From Xiamenia xianingshaonis (lineage in GTDB: Bacteria; Actinomycetota; Coriobacteriia; Coriobacteriales; Eggerthellaceae), in contig NZ_CP072829.1 of NCBI RefSeq assembly GCF_017945865.1, forward strand, positions 1,364,001 to 1,428,000: a stretch of DNA of 64,000 nt, given 5' to 3'. The position numbers and the translations under genes are program-made. This document shows positions 1-9,000 of the stretch, one piece after another. Under the pieces are notes generated by a model. The model was not told the DNA's origin, ran no database searches, and saw only the letters and a program-made list of their open reading frames with translations. The stretch's first letter is position 1, and each line of letters begins with the position of its first letter.

Positions 1-3000
1 GACCGTAGAGCCGCTCTCTCCGCTGAAACGTATGCGCAGCGCGGTCACGCCTTGCTTCATTTGGCCTAGATCGTTCTCGTCCGGTGTGACGGCGCGTTCG
101 AACACGCCCTTGGACACGAGCACCTTCGTCACGTTCAAGTCGACGTTCTTGCCGCTCATGGCCTGATTAGAACCGGCATAGGAATCCATGGCAATGTCGT
201 CGGTTTCGAACATGGCATGCGGCATGGTCTTGTCGGTCACGTCGGACGTGAGCGTGAAACGCCAGCCCGAACCGTATTCGCCGTAGTCGCCGCGCTTGAA
301 CAGGTCGTCAAGCTGACTACCCGTCGCCGCACCCACGTCAGACGCCGTGCTGAACGCCTCGGTCTTCGCCTTGTTCTTGTAGTCTTCCAAGATGCAGTTT
401 ATTTCCGCTTCGCCTTCTTTTTCCGTGTCGGTGTCTTCGTACTTCCACGCGTCGGCGAGACCGTTAGGCAGCATGATCTCGAATTTCGAATTCGCCCGAA
501 TCATACGGCCAGCTACATCGGTATAGCCATACAGCTCCACGTACAGATCGTCGTCCTTTGCGGTGCCGCCTTCGACCTTGTCGAAAATTACTTCGACCTT
601 TTTCACGTATTGCCCGCCATCAGATCCCCATATGTCAGTATTGGTGGGAACGTATATGCCGCCATCGGCAAGCGGCGGATTGCTGCCATTGGTGTTTCCA
701 GGGATCTCCTTTACGGAATCCGGATCGGCAGGATTGATGTTAGCGATCAAATCATCCCAGTCCTTGTCAACCGTGATCTGGCCCCCTGTCGTTTTGTCCA
801 GGAAAGTCACTATCACTTTGTCGATACGGGTCTTTGCAAGCAACGCCTTGCTGAAACCGATCCCTTGCACGTTCAAGCCGGCAAATCCGTCGTCGATGCC
901 GTTTTGCTGCGCCAGCACCGCATCGGTCATTTGCTGCTCGTTGCTCGTTTCGATAGACAGGCACGAGCCGGACGCAGCATCCCCTTCGTTCCACACGTAA
1001 CCCCTGAATGCAGCGCCGTATTCCATGCGCGTCGCAGTAACCGGGTCGTGAGTTTCTACGTCGTTGAAGAACTCATATGCTTTATCGCTGTCGTGATAGA
1101 CGTCCGGTGCGATGTTGCGCTCCAGGTCATTGTCGGCAACGGTGCGCAGCGGCGTGGCGCTCACCGCCGTAGGGCTCGTCGTTTCTGGCTGGTAGGTGGC
1201 ATATAGTTCATGTTCTATCTTCGGCTTGCCCAAGCGAATGCGCATGGCCGTATTGTCGTAGTCGCAGGAATAGAATTGCAGATGGTCATCGTTGGCACCG
1301 TCAGTCTCATCAGGATCGCGTACGATGCTGTTCCACTTTTGGCTATTCAGATAGTTCACCGTGAAGTTGCTGTCAAGAGTCAGCCATTCTTCGTAGTTCA
1401 TATAATGTCCCATTAAAGAACCGTTGGATTTTGCTAGAATGGCTGGCTGGTTTTTCTTGACCAACGGCATAAAGTAGTTCTCATTCACGTCTGGCGAATC
1501 TATGGGATAGCCGAAAAAGTCGATGAACGCCGTATCGCCGGAAACGTCTCCCGCGAAACTGTTCAGCGCTATCTTGACCTTCCGAAGGTCTCCGTCGTCC
1601 CACGCGTCATTGTGCAGTTCCAGCGGATCGGTTGGTGCGGCTTGCGCAAGCAGACTCGCCAAAGCCGAGCCATCATACGTTTTTTCGTATTCAGTCGTTC
1701 CGTCGGAAACGGCATACGTGAACGTAATGCTCTTGATATCCGCCGCTTCCATGAAGTCTTTACTGAACGTCAGACTGGTCGTCCTGAAGCCAATGTTGCC
1801 CGCCTTGCCATAGCTTGAAGACGGAATGAACGGCTTAGGATTTTCGGAGTACGTCGAGGGGTCGAGTCCAAAGTAGTGGCTCCACCAACGAGGCTGGTTG
1901 TATTTCATGTCAAGGGTAATAAGGGAACCTTTCGGCATGGCGTAGTCGGAATCGTTTTCAAACACAGCCCGGAAGCCCGAACTCTCCTTAAACGAAAGAG
2001 CCACATCGTTTTCATCGCATACATGGTCACCAGTATCATTGCCCTTGCGGTGAACCAAGTACGGCTTCCCCTGATACTGCTTGGTAACACTCGAATCTGC
2101 AGGATTGTCGCCGTCGACATACGAATACGACGTCACCAAAGGACGCACCTGCGGCAACGTGGAATACAACGCGCCTTTCGCTTTGTGCTCCTTGGTCATG
2201 TCATTCAACGCAGCAGAACCATAAGCCGTCGTGAACACGCCCGTCATCGTAATGGATCCGACGTTGTCGGAATCGGAGCTGGAGTAATCGTAAGCATAGT
2301 CTTCTGCCGTGCCGTACAGCTCGATGAACGCCCAATCGCAAGAGGGGTTGCTGGCGGGGTCAAGATTGACGACGTTGCGGCTGAAGTACTGCATCTTCAC
2401 TATGACCTGACGCATTGTACCAGCCGTCCAGTGGCCTTTGATCAGCAGGTTGCCGTTGTGCCACACAACACTTTTGTCGCCGTTAGGTCCGTTGTCCTTC
2501 AACCACTCATCGACTTGAGCCCCGCTAGTTAAAGAAGGATACAAGGTCGAATCGGCGTTGATGTTCCACCCATACAGCTGCAGGTATTTGTCTGGGCCGC
2601 TGGTGTGCTTGAACGTAAAGTCGAAAGCGACTTCATTCGGACCATGCGGCGATTGCAGGCCTGGAGCGCCGTCCTTGAAGCCTGCCAACACGCTTTCGAT
2701 AGCCTTTTTGCTAATGACCACGACGTTCGTCGTGAAGTTCGTACGAGTGCTGCTGTTGGTGATAGACTGGCGGTTGTCCAGCGTCAAGATCGCCTGGGCC
2801 CCCATGTGCATTGCAAACAGCGGGCTTTTGTTCTCCAGGTACATACGGAAGCCGGAGCCGCGCAGATCACGGTAAGCCCAACGCTTGCCGACATGGTCGG
2901 TACCTGCGCCGCCAGGATAGGCACTAGGCTCATACCAGCCCTTCGTGCCGTTTTGATTCACCCCGGACATGCCGTCAAGCGAGTAACTGTTGTTGCCGTA

Positions 3001-6000
3001 CACGCTGCCATTGCGGTAGTCTCTCGCACCCGGCCAGCGCTCGTCCAAAACACCGCTGACAGCGCCAGGATTTGCATTAGGATGCATGCCGAACGGCACG
3101 ACCGACGCCACCGGCTCTACCGGGTCAAGCTGCACGACCAAGTTGACTTCATCTTCCACCGTGTTGCATTGCGGCGCATGGTTTTTGGCCTTGTCCCACT
3201 CATGCTGGAGGTGCGTTCCTTCGTCATACCGCGTTGCAAACGTTGACTTGATGTTGGCCGTGCCAAGCGAGGTGCCTTTGCCGTATACCTCGACAAAGAA
3301 TTCGTTGCCAACATTGGCCGGGAAGCGATTGAACGCGATTTCTATTTTCGTAATGTAGCGCGGCTTGCTGCCATAACCAGCACTCCAGCCGGCCGCTTCG
3401 AGGACAAGATTGTTATATGTAGCGTCCCGAGAGCTATTATTCCACCACTCGTATTTTTTATAGCCGGTCCACGAGTTGTTGAAATTCCGATCCCAGTAGT
3501 TATAAAGGTCCTCTCCGGATATCTCTTGCGTCATATCGACAGTGGAACCACCGAGAGGAGCCTCCGTGGTGATCTTGACATAGTCGACATTGTCCCGCGC
3601 ATACTGGCACAACGCCTCGCTGAACACGAGCTTTGAGGGCGTAAAGCCCCAATCCACAGTGGCGAATTCAGTGGTATCGCCGTTGTAGGGCGTGCCACCC
3701 GCGTTCTTCATGATGCCGATGTCAGCAACATATTTGGCCTTGATGCGATCGTCGACGGCAAAGTTGCTCTTGTTTTTTATCATAAGACGCAAGCCGGTGC
3801 CTTCGTAGCCACGGAACACCTTCTTTGTGTCAGGACTCAAACCGGTTCCGTGGCCGTAGGCGTTCTCACGACGATAGTTGTTTTGCACCTGTGGCGGGAT
3901 CGGATAGATACCCGCATTGCTTGTTGCAAGATTGCTCTTGTCCCAGTTCAGCAGCTGATTGGCATACGGATCGGCGTAAGCACCGAACGCCACGATGCTG
4001 GGATCGAACTGAAGAGGATACAGCGTAGGGAACAACGTCGCGGTGTTCACCATGGTGTTGTTGGTATTTGGCTCCGTGTTCCACTCAGATATCGGGTAGT
4101 CTGTGGAGAACGTAGAGGTCAGAGGCATTTTCCAGAATCCGATGTGATCGTCCTCGTCCGGAGGGGCGACCGTTCCCTGGGCTATGTTCGTCGTTCCTTT
4201 GATATCGATGTAGGCCATCGAACTTGCCTTGACCCTGCGCTTGAAGTCATCAAACTCCAAGGTAAGACCCTGGAGATACCCTCCACCGCCGTACGGCGAG
4301 GCATAAGGAGGCGTAAACTCGCGCCCAGCCCACAAGCTCGAATCGATATACACATTGCCCTGCAAGTCCGCAGACAACGCATCGTTGACCGACTTGAAGC
4401 CTTTCTCTTTCAGTCTGTTCTCAACATCTGTATGGCCGTAGGGCATCTCAGTGCCAAAGCCGACTATACTGTACTTGTCATGCAGATCATCCCAGGCCTG
4501 TTGCTCTTCGGGCGTGAGCGTGCCGCCGTGCTCTGTTTTCCACCAAGCGCGCAAATATTCGCCCTTGATGAGGATAGATCCTTTATATTCGGATGTACCA
4601 GAGTTGTAGGTCTGCCAAGCAGCAGCAAGGCCGGTCGGCAAATCGCCTGCATAGGTGTAATGGATCGTCAGGTCCGACACCGTGCCGACGTCAAACACCT
4701 TTTCGCTGATCGTCAACGTCTGGTCGCTATTACCCGAATAGGTCTGCTCATTCGGCTTCAAACCCAAACGCGTGCCAGTCTTTAAAACGTTGTAGGAGCT
4801 AGGCGTCGGATACTGGCACCACGGCACGCGCGTGAAGCGGCTATACGGATAAGCCAGCGTGGCTTCCTCATACTTGTAAGCCAAATCGCCCACCGTCAGC
4901 TTTGCGCCATCCATAGCAAAGCGCGTATTATTGGTCAGGAAAATGCGGTATCCGGAGTCTTTGTCATTCCAATATGCATATTGGAAGCTGTTGTCGTTGC
5001 CGAATTTGCGATTAGTCGTACCTCTGTCCGTATAAAAACCCCTCATCGTGGGATCGGGCATCACTGGATGCAAAAGCGAATGCAAAACAGCATTTTGCTG
5101 ATCCGACTCAACGTTCCAAGTTGCAGCAGGGAAGTCCGTTGCAAACTGCCCGCCAAGAGCCATGTCCACCGGCTTGTTTGCCGACGTCAAGATATGCGCC
5201 GTGGCCGTACCGTAAAACTCGATGAAACGCTTATCGTACACTCCATTGGTCATTGCCTGCGTCATCGTGTCAAACGAGTCGACACCGAACGTCATGCCGA
5301 TCAGATAGCCGTTGTCACCCCAAAAGCCCCGGTCGATGATGACGTTGCCCCCGTCAAGCGTAATATATTGCTGCGCCTTTTGCAGCAACTCCTGATAATC
5401 CGGATCGGAAGTTGTCTTTGCAATCGCCACTGCTTCAAGCGTGCCAGGCTCTGGCGTATATGAAGGATCGTACAAACGTTTGATATAATAGTGCAAGACC
5501 AAGCCTAAAGAGTTGTTTGCGTTTTCGCCGTCGGCGTAGTCTCTCATCACATAATTGTTATTCTCGTTCAAATACTTCAGATCCATCGAGCGAATGCCCA
5601 GCTTGGCAAATTCACCGCTGATAAACACCTTCGATGTCTCGAAGCCATAACGCTCAGGCACTTGGCCCTGCGCCACCGACGCGGTGGAGACCTCTTTTTC
5701 CATCTTGCCCGACCGATACATTTCCGTAGTGCCAATGCCTACGGAAACAATGCTCTTAGGCATTTCGTAGTTGCTGGCGTTCTTCACATAGAAACGATAG
5801 CCCGAGTCCGGATCGCTCCAATACGTGTCAATGCTGTTGCCTGTTTGATCACTCGGTTCGCCCGAGCTCTTCTGCGTGGGAGGGTCTACAGGATCCACCC
5901 CAACGCTCGCCGGCAAATCCATGCCCGGCAAGCGCACGCGACCGCCGCCGCCGCTTTGTATTGCATAAGCCGTCACCTGTGGCCCATACGGTGGGACCGT

Positions 6001-9000
6001 GACGTCAAGAACAGCCGTCTTCGTTTCAATTTGTTCATAGATATCGCCAACGCCATAGCTTGACCCAAACGTGCAGCTGCGCTTCAATTTGCCAACATAG
6101 GTAGGCGTACCCAAAATTTCGACATAGACCTTTTCCTGGTTTTGCGTATTGAGCTCGTTAAGCACATTTGGATTCTCGCTCGCCTGCAATGCGAGATTGG
6201 TGTTGGAAGTCGTCTTGTCAGTAATGAAACGCGCGATGTCGATATTCGCTTTCTTTAGATAATACGTATCGCTGCCGCCCCAAGCGCTCTCAGGAATGAG
6301 TATCGACCCGTCGGCAAGCTTGTACGAATTCCCACTGTTGACCAAATCGATTGTCAGCCTGTCGGTAACGTTCGTCTTCTTGTTCATGCGCCATATCGTG
6401 CAGTAGTCAAGCTCGCACTTGGCAACAAGATCTGCGCTCAAGTAGATTCCCGCCGCATCGAAAGGCGTTTTTATGCCAGGATACTCTGGCTCAGCCGGAT
6501 CAACCGAAACCTCGCCGATTTCTATCTCCGCGGGTTCTAGCTGCGATATCGAGGGAGCCCACACATAGTAGCGCCACCCGGCGCCCGCATAATTCAAATA
6601 CACGTTGCGCTTTGTCCACGTCTCATCATTCTCGGCGCCGCTTCGGTCTTCATTGCCGCCATCCGCATTGCACCAGTCCGAGCGCGATCTGCCGAAAACC
6701 ACCTTGTCGGGGACATTGCTGCCTGCCGGCAGAGCGAGCATATCAGGACTGTTCAGCGCATTGGCCCGCACGCGCGCTTCCGCCCTGATCGCCGCTTTGA
6801 ACGCCGATGTATTCTCGGCATCTTTCGTATAACCCTGCGACAGGTATTTTTCCGGATTCTCTTGCGTTGACCACTTTTTCACACCGAAAGATATGGAGGC
6901 ATTGTTCGTGTAATCCATCCCGCCAACTGTCATGGCGCCGTGGAACTTCACCTCGACGGGAATTTCTATATACTCATGCTCGTCTTTCGGCTGCCAGTTG
7001 TTTTTCAAAACGATGCGAACCTTGCCCGTCAGCATGTAAGGGTAGCGCAGGCGCGTTCGACCGACTACGCTGTAAACGCCCATCTCGTGAAGTATGTTGC
7101 TGATGCTGTTCACTGCATTTCCAGCACTGTCGACACGGTCCGTTTCGCCCAGCCTGAAAGTCGCCGTCGGCCTGTGGTCTGCATCCTCGCCGGTCGACAC
7201 CTGCTGCGGCACGCCAACCGTGATCCAGCGGCACGCGCTTTCGCCCCCCGGCTTCACGCTTTGCACCTGAAACTGCACGACCGAACCCGGTTGCGTAGCC
7301 TTCGCAGCCAGATCGGCCATGATGCCGTCAGGTCCGTTGTCTCCAAATTCGAAGAGTCCGCCAGCAGCGAAGTCAGCTGTTTTGTCATCGAAGCCGTCAT
7401 CGAGCCCAGGCACTGCGCCACCCGGCTCGCCTGTCACCGTCAGCTCAACGCCATAGGGCCTGAAGTTCGCCGGAAGCTTGTCTATGATTTCCGGACCAGC
7501 CGTGTCGGCGTCGCTAACATACTTCGTGCCGATAATGGGCCGATTGCCCAGCATCTCAAAGTCCTTGAGCACAATCGTGCGCGGATAGCCAAGGTAGTTG
7601 AGCGCGGTCGTATTCTGAACAATATCGCCACTCGACTTGTCGATCACTTGATTCTTGAATTTGATGTCGCTGACGATCGGCTTGAACGTATCGTAAGTTG
7701 GCATCGATGTACTTTTCGTCCACGAGTAGTTACGCTCCCCCAGACCACCAAAGCGGATCGTCGTCGTTGGAGACAGATACACGTCGTGGCCTTCCGTTCC
7801 TCCATCGGCAGAGGTAACGGCGATATTCGTGGTATAAGGAACGGCTATGATGAATTCGCTCAGATCGTCTGGCTCCAAATAGCCGCCCAGGTTCACCAAG
7901 CCGTCAGGATCGTCTGCCCCGGGCGCCAAAGTCCCGTCAGGTAATTTCGCCCCTTCCTTTTGCTTGCCCTTGACCTGGAAATAGACCACGCCGTTTTGGC
8001 TCTCGCAGGAATATGGCAAAGGCTTCGAATTCAACCTCACTTCAAGCTTTTGGCGGTCATCCGTTAAACGACTCTCCACATCTTGATAGACCTCGTCGAT
8101 GTTACTAAAATCGCTCGTGTCGAGTTTTGCGTAATCCTCATCGGTCCAATATTTCGTGTTGTAAATGAGCACGCCGCCTTCTCCCGGCCTGCCGACAAAC
8201 GAATACGTGCGCAATTGCGGATCATTCTGATTCACTAAAACAGGAGTGCCTCCCGGATTGTTCGTGTCGTACCTGAATTTCAGATAATCCTGGTCACGCA
8301 AGCCCTGACCGTTGCTGTGCGCCACGTGTTTGACGCGCATCAGATTTTGAATCCAGTCGATCGCTGCTTTGTCTGAACTGTTTTTCGTCTTTCCGCGATA
8401 CGCCATGTAGTTGTACTGCGCCCACAGCACGTTCGACCGATCTTCCTCAATGACTGGAGGGGTGCCTTCGTTCTTGTATCGGGTGATGGTCATCGCATCG
8501 GAATCGAACGACACATCCGAATAGACGACCGTGATGTCGCGCAAATAGTTTCCGCTTTGGGCGTTTTCTATCCAGCGATTGTCTGCTTCGGCAACATACG
8601 GCTGCCCTGGCCCTCCAGCCGGGTATATCACATTGCCAAGATTATTAGTGTACTTAAAGGCCCTGCCCTCAAGCTTCACATCGCCGCCAGCCGTGCTCGG
8701 CAACTGAGAGCCTCCGAATTTGACGTCAAACTCAAATCCCGCAATACTGCTGGACAATTTGTAATCAAACCCGGTATTGCTGAACGTTCCACCATACACC
8801 AGCTTGAATCGACCCGTAAGCATATTGGCATCTCGCATAAGGTGATGGCTCACGGCTTCGGCTCGGGCTTGCGGAGCGGTAATATTCAGCCACTTGTTCG
8901 GATCGCTGTCCGGAAGATTCGGATTGGTGTCCAGATACAGTTCGACGTTCGAAAGAAAAGTGTTTTCGAGCACCAATCCCATATAAGCGTTCGAGTGCCA